Shown here piece by piece: positions 39,591 to 51,100 of a stretch of 64,000 nt of DNA; the stretch's first letter is position 1; each line of letters starts with the position of its first letter. The notes under the pieces were generated by a model. It was given only the letters and a program-made list of their open reading frames with translations. It searched no databases and was not told the DNA's origin. Origin of the DNA: Eudromia elegans (lineage: Eukaryota > Chordata > Aves > Tinamiformes > Tinamidae); NCBI GenBank assembly GCA_003342815.1, contig PTEX01000060.1, positions 3,098,896 to 3,162,895 of the forward strand. Direction: 5' to 3'. The position numbers and the translations under genes are program-made.

Positions 39591-40329
39591 CATGATTTCT
39601 CCAAGAACACAGAATCGTCTTTGAATTATTTTTTTGAATAGTGATTATAAGCAAAAGGACAAGCATAAGCACACACACACACAAAGGCTCCCAGGAAACA
39701 TATTCAAGAATGTATTAGTATTTACTATGTACCAGATAATGGTTTTAAACAAATAATGGCTCTATATAGCAAAGTGATGCACCAAGCTATATTCTTTTTG
39801 ATGTGTGTAAACTTTTATGGTTGTATAAATGGAAACTTAGTCTTTATAGAATAATTTCAAAATCAGTAGGAATTTGTTTAGCTTTTCCCAGAGTTAATAC
39901 TCATACAATATCTTCAGCTCCATCAGGATCTTTCTTTAAATAACACCTCTGTTTGCTGATACTTAAGCTTGCTATTTTTGAAAGAAACAAATTAAAGAAT
40001 ATTGTCTGATAGTGTTTTAAAAAGGAGATTGCCAGCCCTACTGAAAGTGTTAGTCCTACTCTACATGGCACTCCATCTTACAACACTTTCTTAACTTTAT
40101 ACGGCCATAAAACAATGTTAAAAAATACATCTCTAAGAAAAATATGTTTTATTTTTATCGAGATATATTTGTATATTCTTGAAGTATTCTTAAACAACAA
40201 GAAAAGGATTTTTTTTCTCTTTTAGATCATTGCAATTGATTTGCCTTCTAATACAATTCAGCAGGTGCAGATTAGGTACAATGTAACCCAGAAGGAAGAA
40301 GTCTACATAGAGTTTTAATTAGCAGGAGT

Positions 40330-40537
40330 GGCCTAAGGGTTGGGACAGGATTAGGTCAGTGAACTGGAGGAGCAGGTTCCATCTCCAGCTTAGGCCAAGA
40401 GCTGCTAAATGATCTTGGCAGGTCACTCATTTCTTTCAGCCTCAGTTTCCTCACAATGACAGTGATGCTTGGGTTTTCTTGAGTTCTACAGATCAAAAAT
40501 GCTTTGTGAAAGCTGAGCTACTACCATTATTATTTAC
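40330..40537 (+). mobile_element. MIR-type SINE (amniote CORE-SINE), near full length
   Basis: The ~208-bp stretch follows the MIR order from a GGCCTAAGGGTTGGGACAGG start (cf. the tRNA-derived GGCCTAGTGGTTAGAGCA), through GCAGGTTCCATCTCCAGCTT, CTTGGCAGGTCACTCATTTC and CCTCAGTTTCCTCACAATGA, to a tail AAATGCTTTGTGAAAGCTGA and TACCATTATTATTTA. The CTCAGTTTCC block and the TATTATTA-like terminus are strong MIR marks. It is well diverged, as expected for a family active in early amniotes. I cannot tell MIR subfamilies apart by eye. Confidence 0.82.
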
Positions 40538-41781
40538 TGGGCTGTGGAGGAAAAAGAAGTAAAGTCAAATAAATATATTTGCATTCTCTGCTGGTAGGTA
40601 ATGAGAAGAGCTTTAAAACTGAGACTGAGTATTTCCAGATATGACAGACAGCTTAGATCCTAGTGGTGAAAGCCAGTGATTTTTGCAGTCAGTGTTATGG
40701 GCAAAACTAGGTCAATACAACTGGGTATCCGCTGAACACTCAGCCGTAGAGCTCAACAACAAGTTGGCTCAGTTATTAATCCCTGTGTCCGATCAAGTCA
40801 GCAGATATCTGCCTGAAACGCTGTCAGCACTGGTTTGTAATTTTGGCCATTTGACAGCAAAATTCACATTTTGTTCTTGGATGATTGTGTTCGGAGGAAA
40901 CTCAAACAATAACGGGGACGTGGCAGAAGCTGCGATTAGAGCACAACCGTTTTTGGCTCTCGGTCTTAAGCTTAATCAGGTCAATTTGGCCACATCTGAA
41001 ATTTGGCTGAACAGAGAGACTGGCCAGTGGTGCCAAACATTCAGTTTTGTTTCATTTCTGAATGTCTAGTGGAATCTAAATGGGGATCCAACAATGCGCA
41101 AGTGCTATTGTCCTGATGAGTGAAATAATCTTTGGCGATGATTGTATCGCAAAAACTACAGAAAATAGAAAGTATATGCCCGTTCACCAATATATATAAC
41201 AAAAGCAGTTCACGGATGCCTAATGCACTTAGCCTGAAACTAATAATGATGATAAAACTATGCAGCATGTTATGAAGTTGGAGTAGGAAGAACGTTTCCT
41301 ACTTGACCAAACCAGCAGGTGACTTAGTGGTCTCTTATGAGTATTGTAGATGTTATGCAGCAATGCTTTACTTGAACTCAAAGGAAAAATCTATGATAAG
41401 GCAAAAGATGAGCATGTGACATATATATTCATGTGGTACATAAATTTATAGTCATCGTTTATGTTTTCTTTGGGACAATAGGTGGCACTCTACAGCTACT
41501 AAAGTGGAACGGTTTTACTGAAACCGAGCCTCTGCCTCCAGTTTTAACCCGTGAGCACATTCACAATTTCTTCTGCGATAAGCACAGGTGGAGGTAAGTT
41601 TCTAGGTGCTAACAAAGCACACCAGCTCCTTAATCTGCTGGGTGCATATTTTATGCCCTCCCGCAGCTCCATAGCATCCACAAGCAGAGAAGAGCAGCAG
41701 GAGAAATCAAGCAGAAATTAATAAAGAGAGTGAGATGAAAACACTCCTGCACTGGCAGAAGGAAACCGAAGGTAAAGAATA

Positions 41782-41822
41782 TAAAAGAAAAAAAAAAAAG
41801 GAAAAAAAAAGGAAAAAAAGGA
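41782..41822. repeat. Purine-only A/G tract
   Basis: About 40 bases of A runs broken by GG pairs form a pure purine stretch. On the transcribed (minus) strand of DLG2 the RNA would be a long pyrimidine tract, so it could act as a decoy acceptor tract, although no AG-bounded coding exon follows it. Confidence 0.9.
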
Positions 41823-42389
41823 GCAAGATAAAAGCAAAGAGTGTGTCTGTAGGAAAAATAGGAAAGGAATAAAAAGTGAAAAATGCAGAGAAAGAGGAAG
41901 GGAAGATTCACTGTAGAAATCACAAACAGAAGCAAAGTTGCACACAAAATGCTGCAATCCAACCCAATTTTCCAAGCCTGGAAATCAACGGGAGAATCAG
42001 GTTGGATAGACTCGATTACTTGCTGCAGGCAACGCGTCCAATCTCTTTCCTGTAAAGCATATTATAAATTGCAGGCCTGATGTAAGAGTGAAGTATTAGC
42101 TAATTAATATTTGAAAGCAATTAGTAGTAACAAACTCAGATGGGAAATACTTTAACACTTATGAAACTTTTTTTTTCATAAAAAAATGTGATTAAACTTT
42201 TTTTGCTTATGTTTGTTTTATTCTTTTATCTAATACACTTGTATTGAGTATTTGTTTTGACTGTTTTTACAGTAAGGAAAGGACGTAATAAAAACATGAA
42301 TATCCCTGCCATTTTCTATAGCTTGTGAATCAATTGTAATTGAGGATTTAATTTAAGAGAATAAAAAATGGTTTGATAAATGATGGGGC

Positions 42390-42427
42390 ATGGAAACAAT
42401 TTATGGAAACAAGTTATGGAAACAATT
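42390..42427. repeat. ATGGAAACAA short tandem triplication
   Basis: Three near-identical copies of ATGGAAACAAKTT spaced by about 12-14 bases (CATGGAAACAATTT, ATGGAAACAAGTT, ATGGAAACAATTC). Confidence 0.85.
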
Positions 42428-44905
42428 CTTATAATAGCTAGCTGAAAGAAAATACATTTCTAATGTGCTTTTTTCACATCACTGGCTATGTAAAAGAATA
42501 TAGTTAGCTATATTATTCATCTCACTCTTACATATCTCTATTGTATTATATATAAAATTAGGATGCTGAAACTATTTTGTGCTTTTTTGGCATCTCCAGA
42601 GGAATATTAAGACCACTAGGTACTTTTAACACCATGGTAGACCCTAGATATTTGTTCAGGTTAGGACACTTACTGAGGAACCTCAAATTAGTGAAGACTT
42701 AGAAATGTGGCTTTGATCTTGCTTCATCTGCAGTTTTTTTCATCCCTGCACCTCCCAAAAAAAAGGCTTTTTGCTTCATTAGGATATTGAAATGCTACAT
42801 CTATTACATGCACATGATGGTCTAGTATTGCAGTAATTAACGGACCTCATATAACGCCCATCAGGATAGTTACTTCTCATGCTGCTTTTGTCCCAGCAGC
42901 ACTCAGTGTCCCCTAGTAAGGCCACTCACCCCCTGTACTGCAACACAAAACCTCCAACTACAGGCAGCAGTAGCAGGAGAAAAAAACTGAAATAGACTGA
43001 AATTAATTTCATCAGTTACGGCCACGCATTAATAGCAGAATAAGAGAAAAAAGCTAAAGCTAAATCTCTTGGCTCCAAAGACCTTTATCCAGTACTGGAA
43101 GGTGAGTGTTGAACTGAGCCTTCTCACTCAAGGGGCTAATGTGGCCATTTGCAATACAGGACTTTCAATTCTCCTCTAGTGCTTCAGTATATTTTAATAA
43201 ATCACTTTGCATGTTTATTTTGGATAGCTGAAGGCAGCAAGACTGCGTGGACTTGACAAAGGTAATTCAGATAGAGACAGCATTCTTCTCTGAAGAAGAT
43301 TCTGCTGAATTGCACAGAATGGTGGAAGCGAGGATGAACAGAGAATGTGCCCTCGCATAAGATGTTTTAAAATATGGTTAATCACACAAGGCAAAATTTG
43401 AAATATGAAATGGCTGAAGGCTTGGCATTGAGTATGCACATGCCTGTATTTTAAAGACATCACTTGCAAACTTGCTGTTCCTCCAGATCCCTGCACTTTA
43501 ACAGGACAGGTTTAACATTTTATACACTCCTGTTGCATGTGACGCTGCAGGGTCTGATCCTTTACCTGTGCCTTTAACTATTGTGGTTTTTAGCTATGAT
43601 TGAAAACAACAAAATAAATGTTCCTCCTATCTATTGCTGTCACACTGAGCATCGCTGTCCAGAGAAGCAATAGGAACTACTATTACATTTTACTAAATAT
43701 TCTCCTTTTGATGTACCAGCAGCTAAAGCAGTCAGATCTTTATAAGATATTCATTTATTATATCACACAGCATAATATAATTTTGCCTGGCATAGTTATC
43801 CTTTCTGCTTGATAGGAGTATTTTTCTTGGCCATTTGATTCCCGCTTCCTTGGCATTTCTTGCTGATTGATTGTCGGTGTTAGATGTAGAAGCAATACTT
43901 TATCCTAACTTTAAGGCTGACTGCATCTTTTATGCAGTTATTCTCCAAACATCCTGTCTAACTTGTCACAAACTTTGAAGTACATTTGATACAAGGGAAC
44001 CTACTGGGAGCCAGGCTTCAACCTGAGTGATATATGCATGAGTGCACTGGCTTAAACATGTTCAACTTTGTTTGTTTTGTGGGAACCCCTCTGGACTTGG
44101 ACAGTCTTTCATTTTGTCCTTTGTAGAGAAATTAAAGGCTGCACATCAGGCAATATTTCCTGCTTGGAGCCAGCACGATGGAGCTGGCACATAGGATTAA
44201 TTTCGTATTTGAAAAGTGAAGCTGGCCTATGTTTTTACCCTGATGCCTGACATTCATCTTAAACGCCATGGGAGCGCGTCTCCCAAATTGGAGAAATGTG
44301 AGTGAGCTCTACAGGGACAATGCTGGACAGCTCACAGTCTCTGTAACTTTGAAGAGAGATGATTATTCCAGTAGAGTCGTTCACTGACAGTTTGTCTCAC
44401 GCAAGCATGTGCCTCTCCACAGTCTAGAAGGTGCCTTATTTCCATGCTAATAATGCACAGTAAGTTTTGAAATCTGCATCTCTGTTCCACCTGCTGTACC
44501 AACCCAGCAACTCTACACTGGAAAGGCTGCTTTACACTCCACTTTCAAAAAAACCTATCAGTTACACATCAAACCCACTTTTCTATAATGCTTTTCAGGA
44601 GTTGTTGGCTCTATTTACCATGAATGCTCTAGCATTGAGTTTGTAAGCAAAGCTTGACGAAATGGAAATGGTGATGGGCAAGTTGAATCACGCTGTGAGG
44701 AGACAGGAACAATTCAAAAGCTAAGAGAATATCTAAAATTAGCAGCACCTCTAAGCAATGTTTTGAAATATCAATACACAGCCCTTCAGCAGCAAGCACC
44801 CAGGATTACTTTACACACAGGATACTTTGGAAACGCAAAGCGGCCTGGAATGACTTTCCTGTTCAGAATAAAAATTCTTACCCTTGGTCATGGTTCAAAT
44901 GCTGT

Positions 44906-44938
44906 TTATTTATATAGAAATATTTATATATATATATG
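44906..44938. repeat. AT microsatellite
   Basis: TTTATTTATATAGAAATATT followed by TATATATATATAT. Confidence 0.85.
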
Positions 44939-46499
44939 AGAGATATTTAGTCATATTGAGAAATTATTTTAAAATTTTCATCCAAACACTCCTGAGAGAA
45001 GTTGAAACCCCAGTTTCTAAGTAGTTCAGTGAAGAGAAGACTGGTCTAAATGGTAGTGTGTAAGATACAGTTTAGTCCAAATGTCTACTGCAGAAAGAAT
45101 AACTATTACAAGACTACTAAAACTATAGCTTTGTCAGACAGTTTTTGTTTTCATCCAGTATTTTCCCTGTTTTATATTTTTACATTTAAAATTGTTCATT
45201 AAAATCATTCCAAAAAAATGAGATGAACACAGCAAACAGTACAGTTTTCTTATTTTTAAACCATGCAAATAAAACATTAGGAATATCACCAATGAAACTG
45301 GGCTAACCTTAGAAAATACTCCAATGAACACTGACAGCAAACACCTGTGAGGTTCGTGCTTTTATACATATGATAAATCTGTTAACCTCATGTGCTGTTA
45401 TTGAACTGTGAAGGATATATGGCTTGAATATATAGCAAGCTTAAGCTTTCAAGACGTCTTGAGCTTTATTTTACTTTGCTACCTAATTTTTGCTATGTGT
45501 AAAGCATGCGTTAAAAATAAGAACTGGTTTTAGGCGTGACGTCACTACCTAGGTTTAAAAATCCGTTTTATACAGCTCAGTTTTCACATATTTAACACAG
45601 TGGAAATGAGTAAGTGCCAGTGAATCCACTTCTAGGTATATTTCTTTATCCCACTCAGTTCCAGTTCTACGTCTACATATTTCATTTATTCTACTTCAGA
45701 ACAGTTACTTAGAGCTACACAGCCACATATAGCCAACAAGCAGGCCAGATATCTAAGCATGTGCCAGAAAGCCTCTTAAGCAAAGCAGCCACAAACTGCA
45801 CCTCAAAAGCAGTATTAGGAATCACTTAAATAGAGGGCTGAATGGAAGCCCAGCTCTGAAAGGAGGGCAATAACAAATTTTATTAACTATAAACATATTT
45901 AGCAGTACAGACTTGACCAAAACACTAGCGTGAATCAAGCATTGCTATAATGAAATATTTAGGGATGAGCTGATTACTTCTATTTGCTCAGCAGTGTAAC
46001 ACACTAACAGATCCACTTTCCTATGTAAAATGAAATATGACTCAGTTTAAGTTGATTAGTAATAATTACAAGCCACATATTTTTCTATCTTTCCAACAGC
46101 AGGAGATCTGCAATATCAATTGCTCTAATGAATCATACATAATATATGCAAGCTGTCTGCATGGCCAGCACAGACCACAATTTATCAAAAAATTCACGTA
46201 GGAAGACTGAAAATTTCCAAATTCTGATAGGAACTGTAACCCACAGGGTTCCTGATGAATTCTGGAGTCCAGCAGACCAACTCAAAGACATCATCATAAA
46301 ATGCCTTTCCTTAAATCTCCATTTAGCAATTTTTTTAGGGGGTGAGGGAAGGGAGCAATCACTATTTTAATTGACAGACTTGCCATTGAACCCCTTTTTC
46401 TTATTTCTAACACCAATTTATTTGCCAGTTGATCTGAGGAAAGGGCAATGGGAGGAAAATAGGTGCCTGTCTCTCTGATGTCCCTCTGCGACAGGAGAG

Positions 46500-46680
46500 A
46501 CAGAAGTTCAAACTGAGGTTGGTTGAACACTGGGACAGGTTGCCCAGGGCTTGTGCAACCTCTGCCTTTGGGTGATGGTTGGAGCTCCACTGGACAAGGC
46601 CCTGAGCAACGAGACCTAATTTTGAAGTGATCTCTGCTTTGGGCAAGGAGGGTGGAGGAGAGACCTCTGTGCAGATGTAG
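46500..46680 (+). mobile_element. CR1 LINE 3' region fragment (old)
   Basis: Blocks such as ACACTGGGACAGGTTGCCCA, then GGAGCTCCACTGGACAAGGC and CTGAGCAAC, followed by TGCTTTGGGCAAGGAGGGT and GGAGAGACCTCT, follow in order the CR1 3' end of ORF2 and 3' UTR (…HWDRLP…, LEIFKTRLD…, GGGTTGGACTAGATGACCTCT). Numerous substitutions and missing octamers show an old insertion. The antisense open frame across it at 46294-46716 is a by-product. Confidence 0.8.
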
Positions 46681-47455
46681 TGGAACAGGGGGGCTGTGCA
46701 GAGCCTCAGGCTTCATTTATAGAGTTACCTTCCAGAGAGGAGTCCTATAGCTGGCCAGGCTTCTCATGTCATAACTTCCACTATTCTATCTTGTTTTTAG
46801 TGAAAAATTAATACAGTAGTTCCCACGTGTTTAAAATAAACCTTAAAATAATTCCATATCTGGTTTTCAATTGCTAAAAATTATTTTGTTTTCACACTTG
46901 TGAGGAAAGTGTCTTGGATTTCACTTGGAATTGTTTTTTTTTTTTACACATATCTATCATTTTACTTTCTGACTTCACTACCATAAAGATGTAACATAAA
47001 AACATAATACAAAAAGCACATAAAACAGAAGACAGGCAAGATGACATCTTTCCTGTGTGGAAAATTTAGATTCCTACTTTTCTCACAGCAAATAAAGGCT
47101 TTAAAATAGGATCTGAGGGTAGCTGATGACAAGGTATTACCCAAGCCTACAAAATAATCAAAAATATCCACATTTTTTTTGGAGGCTCACATTCACTGAT
47201 TTAGGATGCCTCACCAAATCATGCCCTCTGCCCCCAGGCAAAGCTCTGGCGAATCTTTTTCAACAGAAAATTATTAACCCTATTTTATTAACAAATCCAA
47301 AACATGAATTGATTTGTGTGCATTTGATATGAAAGGCAGAGACGTTAAAGAACTGGGGCAGGTTGTTTGAGTGCCTTGAACAGTCTAACACAGCTCAGTT
47401 TTGAAAGCACAATAAAAAAGGCCAGGGATTGCTGCTTATTGGGTCATTTGTACCT

Positions 47456-47475
47456 AAAAAAAAAAAAAAAAAAAA
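47456..47475. repeat. A20 homopolymer
   Basis: Twenty A residues follow TTTGTACCT. No retroposed body could be recognised on its 5' side. Confidence 0.95.
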
Positions 47476-47640
47476 GGGAGTGGATAATTTGATTCAATGT
47501 TAATATGAGTTTTTCTGATGTCATAAAGATGCAAGGCTGTTAGCTACAGTTGTGAATAACTCATATTTTACCAAAGTAGTTTTGTTAATGTGCTAAGTAC
47601 TCCAATCTATGCTTACGCAATTAATCCATACACAGGCATT

Positions 47641-47673
47641 ATTTATATATATAAATATATACACACACACACA
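47641..47673. repeat. AT/AC microsatellite
   Basis: ATTTATATATATAAATATAT followed by seven AC units. Confidence 0.9.
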
Positions 47674-48116
47674 GACTAGTATGGGATTATTATTCTTTAT
47701 CAGTGCTTCTGCATTAGTTTTTAGACACTATTAGCTTTGTCAAAAGGAGCTCATGCAAATATTAAGACAAGGGAGAAAGCCCTGAGGGATTTCCATGATT
47801 AGTGGGAATCACTTCAGAGCTAACATATGTAAATATTAACTCTAGGCAAGTGAGGTGAATTGAAGTAGCAATAGGCAGCATGTCCCCATGACACATGTTC
47901 TGGCCTCTGTGAAGGCCAAACCTTTCACTACAAATATCTCAAGAGAACTAACAGTGATTCGAACACGCTGATGCTTACTTGTACATCTGACACATTCGAC
48001 CACCGTGGCATGCGATAATGCACGTCGTTAGCTTGTATGTCTACGTGAATAATTCAGTTTGTGGCTTAGTGCTTTCTGAGAACTCTACAGGCAGCTCCGA
48101 CAGAGAATCATCTTAC

Positions 48117-48185
48117 CCTTCCACAGAAATGGTCCGCTGTAAGCTCACCGTGGGGGGACGCGTCACCGTGCTGTGCTGGGAATGA
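48117..48185 (-). CDS. DLG2: DLG2 exon A: PDZ2-PDZ3 linker exon (69 nt)
   Basis: The exon reads, after one base finishing an upstream codon, H-S-QHSTVTRPP-TV-SLQRTISVE and then two bases (GG) of a glycine codon completed by exon B. It follows the known DLG2 linker pattern HSQHSTATRQPS...LQRAVSLEG with several substitutions. The acceptor is a pyrimidine-rich stretch ending GCACAG just above 48185; the donor is GTAAGA starting at 48116. The linker is presumably flexible and contains an R-x-x-S site (RTIS) that is also R-x-x-S (RAVS) in the mammalian sequence, so it may be a kinase target; this is inference. The exon is 69 nt and enters and leaves in the same phase, so it could be skipped without a frameshift. 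Identity rests on remembered family sequence plus clean splice sites. The preceding linker exon was not found between here and 64000. Confidence 0.9.
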
Positions 48186-51100
48186 CTGTGCGGCCAAGGA
48201 AGAACAGAGAGAAGTATTTGTTAAAGGAATAGAGGTTTCTCTAGCTCTTATTTCTATCAATGTAGCTAACAGCAAAACAGAAATAACAGCCCCACTATTT
48301 TATGTGCCCCTCCCTACCGCATTTTGACTTCGGTAATGCTGGTCTATTCAAAAAAAGGCTCAACCCAATGATCTGTTGTTTAATAACAGGTCTCATTGCT
48401 CATTAAAAACAGACAAGAAGGAGAGTAATTTGCTAAGTAGTTAGATAATTCAGAATTTCATTGTTATTCTCAAAAATGCACTAATCATAAAATACAAAAC
48501 TGATTGGAGTGTGAAAAATCTAACAGGAAAACATGGTTTTTTTGAATCTAGTGTTTGCCAGACAGAATGCTTAATATTTCTTATAACTGCACGACAGGAT
48601 AACTTGAATTGTATAAATTTCAATCAACATTCACTATGCCTATTATTTCTATGAGATTTTAGATAGCTTAAGTTGTTCCACATAACATTTTACCAACCTA
48701 AGGCACAACATTTGGAAAGAGCATGAAATTTGCTAAGGAAAAAATAGCCTTTGTGAGAACTACATTAAAAGCAGAAAAATCGTTTTGATTTTAAAACCTG
48801 AGGCCTAGTGGCTTAACATCATCTCTTGCATGCTGTGTTGTCATGACTCAGAAACCTCAGAAATTGTTATTATCTTACCTAAACCCAGTATATTATGCAG
48901 TACACATTAAATTCAGCATTGTACTATGACCTATAGAGCATTATTGACTACCTGTATGTAAATATAAACTGACAGTAACGCCATTGGAACTGTCAAAATG
49001 AACAACGGGCCAATCTCATGCCTGCATTAGACTCTTAGTCACCTTAACAGCAATGGTACCTTTTGCTCATGAATTCAACTGACTTTGAGAACTGATACTT
49101 AACCCAGGTTACTTAGTGTGAAACTTAAAGATTACAACCTCTCAGACAGATGACATTTTTTAAAATTGTTTTATACAATGGATGAATAAAAATTGAGAGC
49201 TTTGTCAATTTATGATTCATAATGGGTTTATAAAAGAACTGATGTTTGACACTGCACATTCTTCAAAATGGAGCAAACTGCCTCTCCACCCATATACTGA
49301 CCCAGACCTAAAGCATGTACTGTTTGCACTCATAAGTTCACTCTTGTTTTCCAGTTTTCATTGGGCAACATTTTTATAAAAATAAACTATTATTCTTTAA
49401 GACATACTATTACTATTTTCAAAGGTTGTCAAAAATACTAACTAGAAACTTGCTAAGGAATATTATTGCTGGAATGTAAAACTGGAACGAGAGCAAACAT
49501 TTTCAGATATGATTAAGAACAGCAGGTTCCTTGACTTTGGGTGCCTAGTCTAAAACATTTCCAGAGAGTCGATTGCTTTGCCAAAATTCATTCATACCAG
49601 AAAATCAGATATATAAAGTCCCATCGGAGGAGCAGGGTACCCAGAATCCTCAATCACTCTCTGCAGGTATATTTGAACATTCACCCCAGACCATCACTCC
49701 TACTGGGCACAGCAGTTGCTGTGGTTGGGGTAGGAAGCAGCCACATCAAATTAACCAAAGCGTTACCAAAACTGGCAGAATGCAAGAACATTTAGAGGGA
49801 AGAGCAGATTCAGGAGAAAACCAAAATCCTCAATGCATTTCAACAGTAGAGAGAAAAAAATCAACTAAGATGTCAGCACTGCTTTCTATCAGATGCTCTA
49901 TTAAGTAATGAAATCCCATAACAAGTGTGAATAAAAGCTGTAATTTCATTTCAGTATGCTGCAGAAATTATCAAGCACACAAGCACTAGATGTCTTCAGT
50001 ATCCCTCACTGGAATTACCATCTAATTAGGTAGAATGACACAAGGAACCTTATATCTTACTCTTTCTGAGTGTAGAGCTCAAGTATGGGCAATATTCCTC
50101 TCCTTAGACACTGTTTTCAAATACTAGGTATTCGTGGTGTACACTTTGAGTGAAGCCTTGGTTTCTTTTTTTGCAAAAATAATTCTTAATTGGTGTTACT
50201 AAATCTCTTCTTTGAGGTTTTTTTTTAATCAAATGTGATGCTCAGTACACGTTTACGCCTTCCAAAACATTACCATGAACGTTGCCAGCTGAAAATCAAA
50301 ACACAATTGAGCGATTTAATAAACTGTTTGACAGAAGTGGCTGTTCAATCAGAGAGAGCAACAACATTTTGTTGTTGTTCTTAACTGTCTGACTGTCTGA
50401 TTTTAAAAGATAAAGCTCCCAATGACTTCTTTGACTTCTGAAAAAGTGGTGGAACCAGCAGAAATGCTTGACATGCTTGTGTATGTGCCAAAGCTCATGT
50501 ACCACACACCGTGCAATATAAAATAAATATCTAATGAGTGACTGCCACCAACGTTTGCCATAAGTGCTTACACATTGACACACAATCGCCCTAAGACATG
50601 CAGATAGGAAGATTGTTTTTCAACCCACAGATCTAAGTATTCAAAGTTTGCCATTTAGGCTTTTAAAAAAATGCTTACCTTTTCTCTCAAATGCTACAGA
50701 ATTAACTTCTTAAAAGCTTTAATCATATATTCATATATAATCAATAGGCTACTTGTAAGTACTCCAGCCACTCAATTTGAATTTTCCCAGAAGAAATCAA
50801 TCTCACAAACTCTTATTCCTGCAAGCTATTACAGTTTATATTTAATTTCATTTAATCTTAGTTCAGTGAAACAATGAGAATAAACTATTTGTGTAAGTTT
50901 GTGTAAGACAGTTTATATGAGTGAGGGAACGATGTGATTCTAAATACAAAGATAATGGGCAAAATAATAAAGAAAATACCTTGTCTCTTTTTTTATTGTG
51001 TTTTCATTGTTCTTCTTTGCTTTAAACCTCTTTCTGAAGCAAGACCTGCTGCTTCATGTCTTCGTATAAAACTAAGAATAGGTAGAGCAGCCTGGTGCCA

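Larger units (their letters stand above)
38543..48116 (-). other. DLG2: Intron between exons A and B (9,574 bp)
   Basis: The intron begins with donor GTAAGA at 48116 and ends with TATACAG at 38543. It contains a decayed CR1 piece near 46500, a full-length-looking MIR-type SINE near 40330, a weaker MIR-type relic near 39205, a short relic near 39545, an A20 run at 47456, an AT/CA microsatellite at 47641, an AT run near 44906, a purine-rich A/G tract at 41782-41822 and a small ATGGAAACAA triplication at 42390. No other coding exon was recognised. Confidence 0.85.

Noticed and set aside
40683..41069. Open plus-strand frame of 128 codons
   Set aside because: No recognisable family and it directly follows a MIR relic; treated as chance.
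41651..41975. Minus-strand frames rich in Phe/Leu/Ser resembling membrane segments
   Set aside because: They come from the purine tract at 41782-41822 read as pyrimidines; low complexity, not a transmembrane protein.
46294..46716. Open minus-strand frame of 140 codons
   Set aside because: Antisense to the old CR1 fragment near 46500-46680.
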